Assembly (NCBI GenBank): GCA_032164245.1
Contig: JAVMKO010000007.1
Coordinates: forward strand, 4,297,871-4,361,870
Length of the DNA stretch: 64,000 bases
DNA from: Sternotherus odoratus
Lineage: Eukaryota; Chordata; Testudines; Kinosternidae
Direction of reading: 5' to 3'
Positions 31,381 to 41,636 of the stretch are shown here, piece after piece. The translations under genes and the position numbers were made by a program. The notes beneath the pieces are model-generated. The model searched no databases and was not told the origin of the DNA. It worked only from the letters and a program-made list of their open reading frames with translations. The number at the start of each line of letters is the position of its first letter. Position 1 is the first letter of the stretch.

Positions 31381-32887
31381 GTTGCAAGGGGGCATGGACC
31401 GTGAAAGGAAAAGAGAGAACAGCAATTGGATTTCTTGTTACTAAAAGATCATGAGAAAAGTCCTAAATGCCAACAAAACATTCAGTCATGTAATGAGGGA
31501 TGAGACACCTGAATCTGAGCCTTCAGACATCTCAAACAAATACGTCATGTTTTCACATTACAGACAAGGTGAAAAATACGGTCCATACACAACAGCAAAT
31601 GTTCCAAAAGCAGCCGGGATACAAGGAATTAACACAACACTGCCAGGTAGGTGTACTGTGCAAATGCACATACACAGCTCAGCTATCTTTGAGGAAGCAG
31701 ATAACGATGCTGCAAGGCACAGGCTATTGACAAGAGGGAGAAGCGAAGATCGTAAAACTAGCTGTGCTGTTCATAAGCACGAGTTTCAAAGCTATGCCAA
31801 GCTTTTCAGTTCCAATGCTGCGTGCCAAAGAGAGGCGCCATCCCGGCAACTCCGAATCAGACAAAGAAAAACACAGCAGCAACTTCAAAAAGAAAACCAG
31901 TCAGCAACAATCATTCAGTCCGCCTGGCGAGGTTGTTTGGTCAGAAGGGAGATCGATGGGATGAATAAAGCCGCTGCCAAAATTCAGGCCGTTTTTCGAG
32001 GCTACAGGACGCGACAGGAATTGCCTCTTGGGTTTAACACGTATGTCAAGGATGAAGATCTACCGTTAATAAAGAAAAGGAGAGCAGAAAGCAAGAAAAA
32101 ACTCTTCCCATTCAGTCTAAGGGTTGATCAGCAGTGGGATTTGGACTCCAGGACACCAAGCAACATCCCTGAAAGTGACAGTTTAAGAAGCCAGCACAAG
32201 ACTAGCAAAAGAGAAGGCACCTTCTATATCCCCATAGCAATCTTCCCAGAAGTGGAGACTTCACTTAGGACCTGGAGGAAAGGTTTTGTGTTGCCTAGTG
32301 GCTTACCTACGCTAAATGTCTTTGAAAGCAGGACACAGCTGGACAGGATCTGTCATGCTGCAATTCAAATCCAAGCTGCCTGGGGGAGGTATCAAGCCAG
32401 AAAGAAGAGGAGGGAAACAGAAAGGCAAGCTAAGATAAAGGCAGAGGAGAGCCAGCCCTTTTCTAATGGTTGTAAAAACAGTCCCGAGAGCTGTGAGAAA
32501 CCATCGATGTCAGGAGCAGCTGCTGTTGCAGAAATCCAACCTTCAACTCCTGAGCAAAAAGACCTAGTGCAGGAACTTAACCAGGACTCCTCTGTAAAGG
32601 AGGAACCTAGTAAGGAAAGCAAAGGCACTAATACAGAGGGCAGTGTGCCATCTGTTAGAAATATTAACATATACACCATTGTGAAGGGTGTATCAGCTTC
32701 CAGAAGACCCCCCATCGCCATACGAGTATCCAGTCCTAATGCAATAGTGCAGGGATATCACCGAGACATGAGCAGAGGGACGCAGGGGTTCTACACTGTC
32801 AAAAACCACTCTGATCCCCGGCCTTCTCAAATCGTGGTTCAAATACACATGGTGGAGAAGGAAGATAATCCAAGCCCTCCTTCTTAA
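31381..32887 (+). CDS. IQ-motif (calmodulin-binding) protein, unrecognised; coding part 31451-32887
   Basis: A 478-codon uninterrupted frame starts at ATG 31451 (an in-frame TAA sits just upstream at 31442-31444) and ends at TAA 32887. It contains three IQ motifs: residues about 152-171 (ATIIQSAWRGCLVRRE), 175-194 (AAKIQAVFRGYRTRQE) and 303-322 (AAIQIQAAWGRYQARKKRRE). IQ motifs bind calmodulin or myosin light chains. The protein is Lys/Gln/Ser-rich with no signal peptide or membrane segment. A good acceptor (TTCTCTTTCTGTAATCCACACAG, ending 31380, pyrimidine-rich) precedes it, so this looks like a terminal exon with a short 5' UTR. A 16-codon upstream ORF (31394-31444) ends just before the ATG. 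AATAAA follows at 32908. I know no human gene at this place between THAP1 and the CHRN pair. It could be a lineage-restricted gene or a retrocopy with an acquired leader. I do not assign function. Confidence 0.65.
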
Positions 32888-32907
32888 TACTGTAATGGTA
32901 AAGAGGA

Positions 32908-32913
32908 AATAAA
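32908..32913 (+). terminator. Poly(A) signal AATAAA for the IQ-motif gene
   Basis: AATAAA 20 bp after the stop codon, implying a very short 3' UTR if used. Confidence 0.5.
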
Positions 32914-33059
32914 AGATGGCACCCGACTCACACGGCGGGTTTCTTTGAACGTGAAGGTCTGTTTGTTGAATGACTTCTGGGAAGCTCCCATTCCCTTCTG
33001 CTACCAGTTGTCCCAACCAGTATCCCAGCTTCTGAGCTCTCCTGACAAGTACCTGCTCA

Positions 33060-33165
33060 CTTCATCCCACAGAAAGGTTAAATGATTTGATCAGGGTCAC
33101 TCAGTAAGTCTGTAGCAGAGCTGAGGAGTGAATCCAGGTCGTCTGAGTCCCAGACCCACCTTTCT
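33060..33165 (+). repeat. L2/MIR-like fragment
   Basis: GAAAGGTTAAATGATTTGAT, then GGTCACTCAGTAAGTC and GAGTCCCAGACCCACC, resembles the conserved L2/MIR core with the GGTCAC..AG and GTCTCCTGA-like motifs. Confidence 0.5.
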
Positions 33166-33228
33166 CTAAAGAGATGTATTTTAAAATTTAAAACAGATGT
33201 ATGTTTGGGGTAAAACTCCTTAATAAAC

Positions 33229-33815
33229 AAACACAGAAGCACAGAACTGTAGGACTGGAAGGGACCTTGACAGGTCATCTAGACCAGTGCCCTGTACTAA
33301 GGGCAAGACTAAGTATTATTTAGAGCAGTGTTTCTCAAAGTGGGGTCCATGGATTCCTGGGGGTCCATGAAGGCACTCCAGGTGGTTCCTGGGGGTGTAT
33401 CCCTGGGGTCCATGGATCCCTGGAGGTCCACTTCTCATCCCTCCCAGTGCCTCCTGCACATCATGCTGGTGCTAGTGGATTCCCTGGAGTACCCTTAGTT
33501 CCCCGGCATACAGGAGATGCTGGGAGAGAGGACCAGGGATGGGGTGTGCCTGGGGAAGGGGCGGAAAGAGGTGAGGAAGAGGAGGGGCAAGGGTGGAGTG
33601 GGGGTAAAAAGGGGTGGGGGTGAGGTCTTGGGGAAAGGGGTGGAGTGAGGGTCGGGCCTGGGGATGAGCAGGGGGCTTAGAGGTCTGCGAAAAGTTTAAA
33701 ATCAAAATGGCGGTTCTCGGGTAGCTAAAGTTTGAGAACCGCTGATCTAGACCATCCCTGACAGGTGTATGTCTAACCTGCTCTTTAAAATCTCCTTAAC
33801 ATAAGTGATTTTTTG
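33229..33815 (-). repeat. CR1 LINE 3' end, split by a hAT insertion
   Basis: CR1 minus sequence (CAGAACTGTAGGACTGGAAG, then GGTCATCTAGACCAGTG) runs to 33325. It resumes at 33745 with ATCTAGACCATCCCTGACAG, then GTGTATGTCTAACCTGC. The gap is the hAT element at 33326-33744. Confidence 0.8.
33326..33744. mobile_element. hAT non-autonomous element inside CR1
   Basis: Ends CAGTGTTTCTCAAAGTGGGG and AAAGTTTGAGAACCGCTG. The 8-bp flanks ATTTAGAG and ATCTAGAC agree at 6 of 8 positions, so the copy is old. The right interior is G-rich. Confidence 0.8.
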
Positions 33816-34975
33816 AGTGACCTGCCACTCACTCGCACAAATCTTTGGAGTTTCCTTCCAGATTTCAACCATTTTTGAGGAAAATTGAATTCCATATAAA
33901 AATGTAAACCTTTCCAGAAGGGAAGGGCATACAGGCCTGATCCAAAGTCAGCTGAAGCCAACAGAAGGCCTTTGAATCAGGCCCTATAGTTGTAATTCTA
34001 TCAACATGAACATTAAGTGACTTACTGTCATCAGAATTTAAAAAGAGAATATTGGATTTAAGCTAAATTTTCAAACCTGGGGGCCTAAAATTAGGCACCC
34101 TGGGAACTGGGCATGCTTAGTCCTTCTGAAAATCAGGTCACTTTTATGTAACTTCCTAGATAAGCATTTTGGAGATGGATTTTCAAAGGAGATTAAGGCC
34201 AAATACCATTGAATTTCATTCTAAATCCCAATGTAAGTGCCTAGATTTGGGCACTCATGTTTGGAAATGGTCTGGATTTACATATAATTTGGGGGTACAT
34301 TATTTAATAATCAATGTAAAAATAATTCTACTGCACCCTACATATTTGATCACCAAGAAGTCAATTCATTTTGAGTTATTTGTGCTTCTGCATGTCTGCC
34401 TTATAATGTGGCCTTTCATTTAATAATCATATAATATGGGCCATGTCGTATACTATATATGTGGGAAATAGAGCAACTTGAAGGGGCATTCCGTTTTAAA
34501 TGTGCATTAACGATAATTTGACAGTCACCAATTTCATCTCAAATCCACTAGATGTCCCCATTTCCCCTTGCAGAACTTGCTGAGCTAATCTACATGTTCC
34601 CTCTCTGCAGAGTCCAGTACTTTGCTTTTCTCACCAATATACAGGACACGATAAATCTGTTCATTGGAGCTGGAATTGCGGACATAACCAGGGCCATACA
34701 TGTGTGCAAAGTTCACAAAATGGAGGAGACCCGTGGAATACATTTTTAGTGGGTTTTGTGGCATCCATGAGCAACATGGCAAAGTTGCACAAAATGATCA
34801 TCCTAGGCCCAGATTTTCAAACCTAGGTGTCTAAAGTTAGATTCCTAAATGACACTTACACATGTGACTAGTCACATTGAGTTGATGGGACCTGTCATGT
34901 GCAGAAAGTTAAACACAGCCAGGATTGCAGAAGCAGGGCCATAATCTCCTGAGTGTCCCGATCTTTTAAGGATCA
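33816..34975. other. Intergenic, nothing recognised
   Basis: AT-rich sequence with several occurrences of AGATTTTCAAACCTAGGTGT-like text (34070, 34800), probably pieces of an old repeat. No gene evidence. Confidence 0.35.
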
Positions 34976-36180
34976 AGGCCTGGTCCACACTGCAGAGTTA
35001 GGTCGATGCACTAGTGTCTGCACTAAAATTTCACTCCCACTGATGTAACTCTCCTGCTACGCCGTTATAAATACTCCTTAGAGTTTAGACTGACGTAATT
35101 AGGTTGACGTAGTGTCAGTGTAGAAACTGCATTACTTACATCAGCTGTTAGTGGCATCCAGTAGCTGTCCCACAATGCCCCAACTCGACTGCTCTGGTCA
35201 ACATTTTGAACTCCGCTGCCCAGCGGCCAGGTTCCCAGGAAGCCACTCCTCCCCTTTAAAGCCCCGCGAGTGTATGAAATTGCATTTCCTGTTTGCCTGG
35301 CTTGGAGAGCTCACCTAGCAACTCTTGAGCACATCTAGCAACTGCCCAGCTGGCCATGCTAACTCCATGCTGCAGACGTGCAGGGGAGAAGGGCCACAAG
35401 ACTAGGGACCAGCCGCAGTGCGGCTTGAAAGCCAAGGAGCTGCAGCAGACGTACCAGAAGGCAAGGGAGATTAATAAACATTCAGGTGCAGAGCAGCAGA
35501 CCTGGTTCTTTTACAAATGAGCTGCATACCGTCCTTGGTGGAGACCTCCCCACCTCTCCAAGAGCACCCTGGATACTTTGGAGGCAGTCCAGCAAGTCCT
35601 GACAGTCAAGCTCAAGTGAGCCTGAAGCAGGGGAAGGAACCTCTGCTCAGTGTGCTGTTTGCGTTGAAATGACAGGGACACTGTAGCAGGACACATCTGA
35701 TGATTTCCTTGTTTTTATTTAGGCTTGATGAGGTAATGAAACAAACACTAAAGGTAGAGTTGCTATCTGCTTTTCACCCCCTCTAGGGTTAGGCAGCGGG
35801 GGGGAGGAGGGGAGCACAGAATGCTCTTTGTGCAGAGGGATGTCCCATGCATCCTCCGTAGAGATCTCGAGGAAACTTTTCCCGCAGATACTCTGCAATC
35901 CTCCGCCAGAAGTTTCTGGGGAGGGCTGCCTTATTTCTTCTGCCATGGTAGGATGATTTCCCATGCCACTCAGCAATTCACAGGCACCACTGGAGCAGCA
36001 TAAGGTCCCGGGCAGCAACCTGACTCCTGAAGAAGCTGTCTCCTTTCCGCCTCCATTACTCTCAGGAGTGTGATGTTAGTTCACTTGCCCTATCTGCATA
36101 TTTTCATGCTTGTGAGCGACCCCTGCTCACAAAGATAATGGCCAATGGCTCTGCAGTCGCATCCACCACTCCTTTAATAC
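34976..36180 (+). pseudogene. Harbinger transposon remnant with Myb/SANT-like fragment
   Basis: The left portion GGCCTGGTCCACACTGCAGA is a Harbinger-type end. At about 35420-35520 the plus strand reads LKAKELQQTYQKAREINKHS, then TWFFYK and a stop, the C-terminal part of the Myb/SANT-like protein (compare VKELWNAYHKVQE at 13198-13821). The rest (35800-36100) is non-coding element interior. Confidence 0.65.
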
Positions 36181-36264
36181 CCTCGGTTGCGGCGCATCCG
36201 GCCCCATGGACTTGTCTCATCCAGATTTTCTAAACAGTCCTGAACCACTTCTTTCTCCACAGAG

Positions 36265-37590
36265 GGCTGGTCACCTCCTCCCCATGCTGTGCTGCCCAGT
36301 GCAGGAGTCTGGGAGCTGACCTGTAAAGACAGAGGCAAAAGAAGCATTGAGTACATTAGCTTTTTCCACATCCTCTGTCACTAGTTGTAGTTCCTGAGAG
36401 GTGCCAGCTGGGAGAGGATGAGAGGGGAGGGGAGGGTCAGCCTGGCCTGTACCTCGCCTGGAGAGGGCGGAAGCGCCCCCGGGGGCAGGTGGGAGATGTA
36501 GTTCCTGACTCTCCTGGGAGCAGAAGTGAAAGAGTGAGGGGGCCCACACTTTCCTTGACTTCCTTCTTGTTGCTAACATACCCGAAGAAACCTTTTTCGT
36601 TACTTTTAACATCCCTTGCTAGCTGTAATTCCAAGTGTGATTTGGCCTTCCTGATTTCACTCCTGCATGCCTGAGCAATATTTTTATATTCCTCCCTGGT
36701 CATTTGTCCAGTCTTCTTGTAAGCTTTAGGGAGGTAGCCGTGTTAGTCTGGAATAGCAGAGGTAACAAAGAGTCCTGTGGCACCTTAAAGACTAACTATA
36801 AAGTTTTGAAGCATAAGCTTTCGTGGGCTAATACCCACTTCGTCGGATGCAAGCAGTGGAAGCTTTTTGTGTGTGTATAAGATCAGCCAGGATTTCACTG
36901 TTAAGCTAAGCTGGTCGCCTGCCATATTTACTATTCTTTCGACACATCGGGATGGTTTGTTCCTACAACCTCAATAAGGAGTCTTTAAAATACAGCCAGC
37001 TCTCCGGGACGCCTTTCCCCCTCATGTTATTCTCCAAGGGGACCTTGCCCAGCAGTTCCCTGAGGGAATCAATGTCTGCCTTTCTGTCCTCAAAACTTTC
37101 CCGCCCCATCCATGGTGATTAAGGAACGTAGGAACATCCTCTGCTATGGCAGGCAACCCCATCATATATTCCCCTTTATAAATGTACCAAACTCAACTTA
37201 AAACTATTTAGTTTTTGCACCCACTTTTCCTATGGGGAGGCTGTTCCAGAAACACACTCCCCCGATGGTTAGAAACCTTCTGATATCCAGTCTAAATCTA
37301 TTCATGACCACTTTATACCTATTTGTTCCTGTGCCAACATCGTCTCTTAGTTTACCCCCATGATTTTTAGAGTGCAATCAATCATATGCGCTCTGAGCCT
37401 GCCTTTGCTATGCTACACAAGCCAAGATCATCCAGTCTCCACTTGTAAGGTGGGCTCTCCATTCCCATGTCATCCTAGCAGCCCTTCTTTGAACCTATTC
37501 CAATTTGAATGAATCTTTCTTGAACACGAGTGACCAGAACTGTAGGCAGTATCCCAGATGAGATATTACTCGTGCCTTGTACAATGATAT
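36265..37590 (-). pseudogene. CR1 LINE ORF2 and 3' fragments, minus strand
   Basis: The minus frame 36437-36703 reads MTREEYKNIAQACRSEIRKA, then KSHLELQLARDVKSNEKGFF and GYVSNKKEVKESVGPL, the linker region between endonuclease and reverse transcriptase of CR1 ORF2. The sequence continues to 37085 (Trp/Leu-rich interior), interrupted by the SINE-like monomer at 36728-36859. At 37115-37590 another CR1 3' end in the same orientation follows. Confidence 0.8.
36728..36859 (+). repeat. SINE-like element, monomer form of the foldback family
   Basis: Head AGGGAGGTAGCCGTGTTAGT, body to CTAATACCCACTTCGTCGGA, then TGCAAGCAGTGG, 132 bp. AAGCTTT is repeated at 36721-36727 and 36860-36866. It sits inside the CR1 copy and has no inverted second arm. 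Confidence 0.75.
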
Positions 37591-37926
37591 TAATGCTTCC
37601 CGATCTCTATTCTACATGGAAGACTGCATCAGAGAACTGGAGGAGGAAGCTGCAGCGCTTGCAAATATTTTTGGACCAGGAACAGAACAGAGAAACCAGA
37701 GAGGGTAAGATTCTTCACACTGCTATATGTGGCAAGCCCAGGGGTATGGGGGATGCAGAGTACAATTCAGTTAAAGTATGAATGGGGCTGCAAACTGCTA
37801 GACAAAGGTCATTAAACATGTCACGAATACAGATCCACACAGAAATGTTACTTGAAAAAGACACATTTTCTTTAAAGGAAACTAACTGCCAGATAAGATA
37901 ATTGATCATTATGTTTTAAACCTATG

Positions 37927-38649
37927 TACCGTATATACTCGAGTATAGGTCGACCCGAATATAAGCCGATGCACCTAATTTTACCACAAAAAGCTGGAAA
38001 AGTTATTGACTCGAGTATAAGCCTAGGGTGGGAAATGCAGCAGCTACCGGTAAATTTCAAAAATAAAAATAGATACCGTATCTATCAGGATTTTCACTCA
38101 CTCCAAATGAAAATACATTTTAAACTTCTTTTAGTAGTTTTCACAAGGTACATCCGGTAAATCACCCACAAAATGTAAGTGAGTGCATCTGATAGTTGGA
38201 GACCCTTGAAGCTTCTATAATAAAACTATACTGATTAAAGACTGTTGTATTGATTGCAATCATTATTGGCTCAACCTGCCTAAAGGAGAGTAAATATGCA
38301 TTACGCCCCGGTTCCTCCCCTCCCCGCCGAAAAAAAAAAAAAAAAAAAAAAGCGCCTCGCTCTCCCGTCCCCGCCGCGCGGGCGGGCTGCCGGGAGCGTC
38401 CCGGTTCCCCCCTCCCCGCCGCGGGCGGGCTGCGCTCCCAGCAGCCCGCCCGCGGCGGGGAGGGGGGAACCGGGACGCTCCCGGCAGCCCGCCCGCGCGG
38501 CGGGGACGGGAGAGCGAGGCGCTTTTTTTTTTTTTTTTTTTTTTTTCCGGCGGGGAGGGGAGGAACTGACTCGAGTATAAGCCGAGGCGGCTTTTTTCAG
38601 CCCAAAAAGTGGGCTGAAAAACTCGGCTTATACTCGAGTATATACGGTA
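37927..38649. mobile_element. DNA element with TACCGTATATACTCGAGTATA-type inverted ends
   Basis: Starts TACCGTATATACTCGAGTAT and ends ATACTCGAGTATATACGGTA, perfect inverse ends that are palindromic themselves. GACTCGAGTATAAGCC recurs inside (38008 and 38569). The core is the palindrome at 38311-38566. Related copies are, to my knowledge, abundant in reptiles; the superfamily is uncertain. Confidence 0.75.
38311..38566. repeat. 256-bp near-perfect GC-rich palindrome with A/T tracts
   Basis: The left arm GTTCCTCCCCTCCCCGCCG, about 22 A, then a GC-rich stretch meets its complement around 38438 and returns to about 24 T and CCGGCGGGGAGGGGAGGAAC. The loop is only a few bases to about 15 bp. Confidence 0.85.
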
Positions 38650-39365
38650 ATAAGGCTAAATCATGTGAATCTGAACAATTAACAGGCTAATGAGAACCCA
38701 GAATATTTCTGGTATAACTGATAACCAGTTTAAAGCAAAGTTATTGCAAGAAATTGATTTGAATTTGCAAAGGTTTGATACTTGTGAAAATGAAGCTTCT
38801 CCATTTCAAGTTAACCAAGAGGGATAGAAAACTGAAGTGCATCTAATTATAAATGCAAGTCCACAGCATAAAGACAGACTGCAAGGGTAAACAAATAACA
38901 ACAAGCAAATATGTTTGCAACACATGCGGAGGTAATTGCAAAACAACTCAACGATGGGTAATAATAAGGATGTGATAAATAAGCAGTGAAAGCAACCATT
39001 TTATAAAAGCGCATCTCTCGCCGCACAAGTTGCAAAGAAATACAAAAGCCGAATGCCTGCCCAAATATAAGACTGGAGAACAAAGCTCTGATGATGATGC
39101 AGAAGACTGCATGCAGAGTCTTCTAACACCATTACAAAGCCAGGTTCCACAACTGATGCTCTTTGTGGCTGTGGCAATAAATCAACAAAATTTGCCTTTC
39201 AGAATACATACTGGAGCGGAGTGCAAAATACTCACAGCAGGCATGTACAAAAGGGTTAGTGACTGCTCAACATTAAAGTCCAGATCACACCATCCCATGT
39301 GTTGAAGCCTCACTAGCAAATCTGTTACAGACACCAGTTTGAAGTTATGGATCAGGGAGTCCCCT
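38650..39365. other. Intergenic, possible retroelement-derived scrap
   Basis: The region 39030-39305 is open on plus (about 91 codons, with PFRIHTGAECKILTAG), which vaguely recalls an aspartic-protease-like region of an LTR or other retroelement, but the catalytic context is not convincing. No other feature is recognised. Confidence 0.3.
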
Positions 39366-39538
39366 GAATCATAGAGTATCAGGGCTTCAGGTCCAACCCC
39401 CTGCTCAAAGCAGGACCAATCCCCAACTAAATCATCCAACAGATTTTTGCTCCAGATCCTTAAATAACCCATTCAAAGACTGAACTCACAATCCTGGGTT
39501 TAGCAGGCCAATGCTCAAACCACTGAGCTATCCCTCCC
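39366..39538 (-). repeat. tRNA-derived SINE (tortoise/Cry type), minus strand
   Basis: Tail GAATCATAGAGTATCAGGGC, body CCAACCCCCTGCTCAAAGCA, head GGGTTTAGCAGGCCAATGCT, then CAAACCACTGAGCTATCCC. Confidence 0.85.
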
Positions 39539-40261
39539 TTGGGTGGGCTAGCTTGAGGTGAAAAACAACCTGTAAATGCAGATAATTGAATGGGGATAGA
39601 ACTTGCCTCTAAAACGGGATACAAAAGATGTTCTTTAAGAACTTGGTGAGCTGTTCAACCGACTGGGATATAAAGAGGATATAACCCACCACACTGATAG
39701 AGATGTGAGCATGCTGCCAAAAAGACAGACACCGTGAAAAGCCCCATTAGCGTCAAGAAGTAAAAAGATGAGCTTGAACAGATGGTAAATTAAGATGTTA
39801 TAGGGTTACCAGGATAGTCCCTGTGATACAACTAAATCAGTCTGAATAGCTCCAAAAGATTCTAATATGGCCATCGAAGACGATCAGTATCCCATGAGAG
39901 CAGCTGAGAAAGTCATATCTAGATTTCAACCTGGAAATGTATTTTCAAATTTGGATGCAAGCCAAGGGTTTTGATCAGTCGTTCTTGCTACAGCAAAGGC
40001 AAAACTCTGCACTTAAGCTCCCCTTTTCTAGATATATGTTTAAATGACTTCCATCGGGGTGCCTGAGGGAGGTGTGGGGTGGGAAAATGAACATTGAGGC
40101 TGCACAGGTCTGATTCAAAGCCCATGTGAAGTCACTGATTCCCATTAGATCAGGTCCAATACCAGAAAGAATGAGGTTTAGAAACTTGTTCAATAGTCTC
40201 CCCCTATGGAACTGCTACAAGTCCCATCAGTTTCTAGACCCTGAGGACAGTGGGGGAAACA
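39539..40261. other. Intergenic, possible retroelement scraps
   Basis: Plus-strand text such as GACTGGGATATAAAGAGGAT suggests degraded coding DNA but no frame is kept. Nothing firmly recognised. Confidence 0.3.
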
Positions 40262-40355
40262 ATTCTAGACTCACAGAAATGTAGGTCTGGCAGGGCCCTC
40301 GAGAGCTCATTTAGTTCAGCCCCCTGTGCTGAGGTAAGTCCAAGTAAACCTAGAC
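40262..40355 (-). repeat. CR1-like 3' tail fragment
   Basis: ACAGAAATGTAGGTCTGGCA, then GCTCATTTAGTTCAGCCCCC is a diverged CR1/SINE tail read backwards. Confidence 0.55.
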
Positions 40356-41145
40356 CAGTGGTTTTCAAACTTTTTGTCTGGCGACCCACTCAAAGAAAAG
40401 TGTTGATGCCTGCGGCCCAATGGAGCTGGGGATGAGGGGTTTGGCGTGTGCGAGGGGGCTCAGGCAGAGGGTTGGAGTATGGGAGGGGGTAAGGGCTCTG
40501 GGCTGGGGGTGCAGGCTCTGGAATGGGTCTGGGGATGAGGCAGCGGGGCTACGCACTCCTGTGGGGCAGCGCAGCTGCCAGACATGCTGCTCTGGGTGGC
40601 CTGGTAAGGGGGCAGGGAGCAGAAGGGTTGAATAAGGGGCAGGGGATCCCAGGGAGCAGTCAGAGGACAAGGAGCAGGGGGCGGTTGGATGGGGCGGAGG
40701 TTCTGGGGGGGACGGTCAGGGAATTGTGAATAGGGGAGGTCGGATAGGCATGGGAGTCCTGAGGGGCCTGTCATTGGGCGGGAGTGTGGCTAGGGGTTGG
40801 GGCAGTCGGGGGTCAGGGAGCAGGGGGGGTTTGAATAGGGGATGGGGTCCCGGGGGGGCCTGTTGGGGTAGCGGTTTGGATAGGGGGTGGGGTCCCGGGT
40901 GGTGGTGGTGGTGGTTAGGGGCAATGGTCCCAGGAGGGGGCGGTCAGGGGACAAGGAGCAAGGGGAGTTGGATGGGTTGGGGATTCTGAGGGGGTCGGAT
41001 AGGGGACGGGAAGTGGGAGGGGGGTCGGATAGGGGGTGGAGGCCAGGCTGTTTGGGGAGGTCCAGCCTTCCCTACCCAGCGCTCCATACAGTTTTGCAAC
41101 CCCAATGTGGCCCTCAGGGCAAAATGTTTGCTCACCCCCTGCTCT
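40356..41145. mobile_element. hAT-type composite element, G-rich interior
   Basis: Left end CAGTGGTTTTCAAACTTTTT, right end TGTGGCCCTCAGGGCAAAAT, then GTTTGCTCACCCCCTG; these belong to two hAT families, so this is probably one inside or joined to another. The interior is a degenerate GGGG(T/C)CGG(A/T)-type tandem array that leaves several frames open. Confidence 0.65.
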
Positions 41146-41578
41146 GAATGCATCATGCTCTTCTTTCAACCTTTCCTGCCCTGGGAAAGTGAGACCTTTT
41201 CCATCCCGGATGTCTATGATTTAGTGGTAGAAGATATATTTGTGGAATATTTGTAGTATGGTCCGTCTTGTCTGTCTACCACTTACATTTTTTCTGACTT
41301 CATGTTATCTCTGATTTATAGCAGGCTTGCCCCGGTTATAATATAAAGAGTAAATGTGTCAGAGTTTAGGACCCAGAGATATGTTTTAGACTTACAGGCT
41401 GTGACAGCTGACTGAAAATCAATGAAGTGTACTTTAAAAAGCTTCCTAGTGATGCAAGATTAGGCTTGGAATGCACTATCCTCCTTTGCAGACACTTTTA
41501 TCCTTCCTGCTTTTGAAATTGTTCGTGTTAACCTGTTTCTAGGCTGGAATTTGTTTGCTTGTGAAAAGAAAAGCTGCC
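41146..41578 (+). other. CHRNB3: Upstream region of CHRNB3
   Basis: 433 bp before the CHRNB3 start; the transcription start probably lies within it. There is no CpG island and no clear TATA box. Neuron-restricted promoters of this type often lack both. Confidence 0.4.
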
Positions 41579-41636
41579 ATGCTGCTGCTGCTAGATCTTG
41601 CTATTGTGCCCCTCATCTTTTGTGTTAGCCACTCAG
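41579..41636 (+). CDS. CHRNB3: CHRNB3 coding exon 1 (signal peptide)
   Basis: CHRNB3 encodes the beta-3 accessory subunit of neuronal nicotinic acetylcholine receptors, a pentameric cation channel in the plasma membrane that pairs mainly with alpha-6 and beta-2. This exon codes MLLLLDLAIVPLIFCVSHS, a hydrophobic signal peptide, ending at CACTCAG|GTAAGT. I chose the ATG at 41579; an in-frame ATG at 41555 would add MLVKRKAA. The six exons join to 460 aa against 458 in human, in phase throughout. Confidence 0.85.

Noticed and set aside
39030..39305. Aspartic-protease-like or gag-pol scrap
   Set aside because: Only a weak resemblance in a 91-codon frame; no catalytic D-T/S-G context or neighbouring retroelement domain is convincing.
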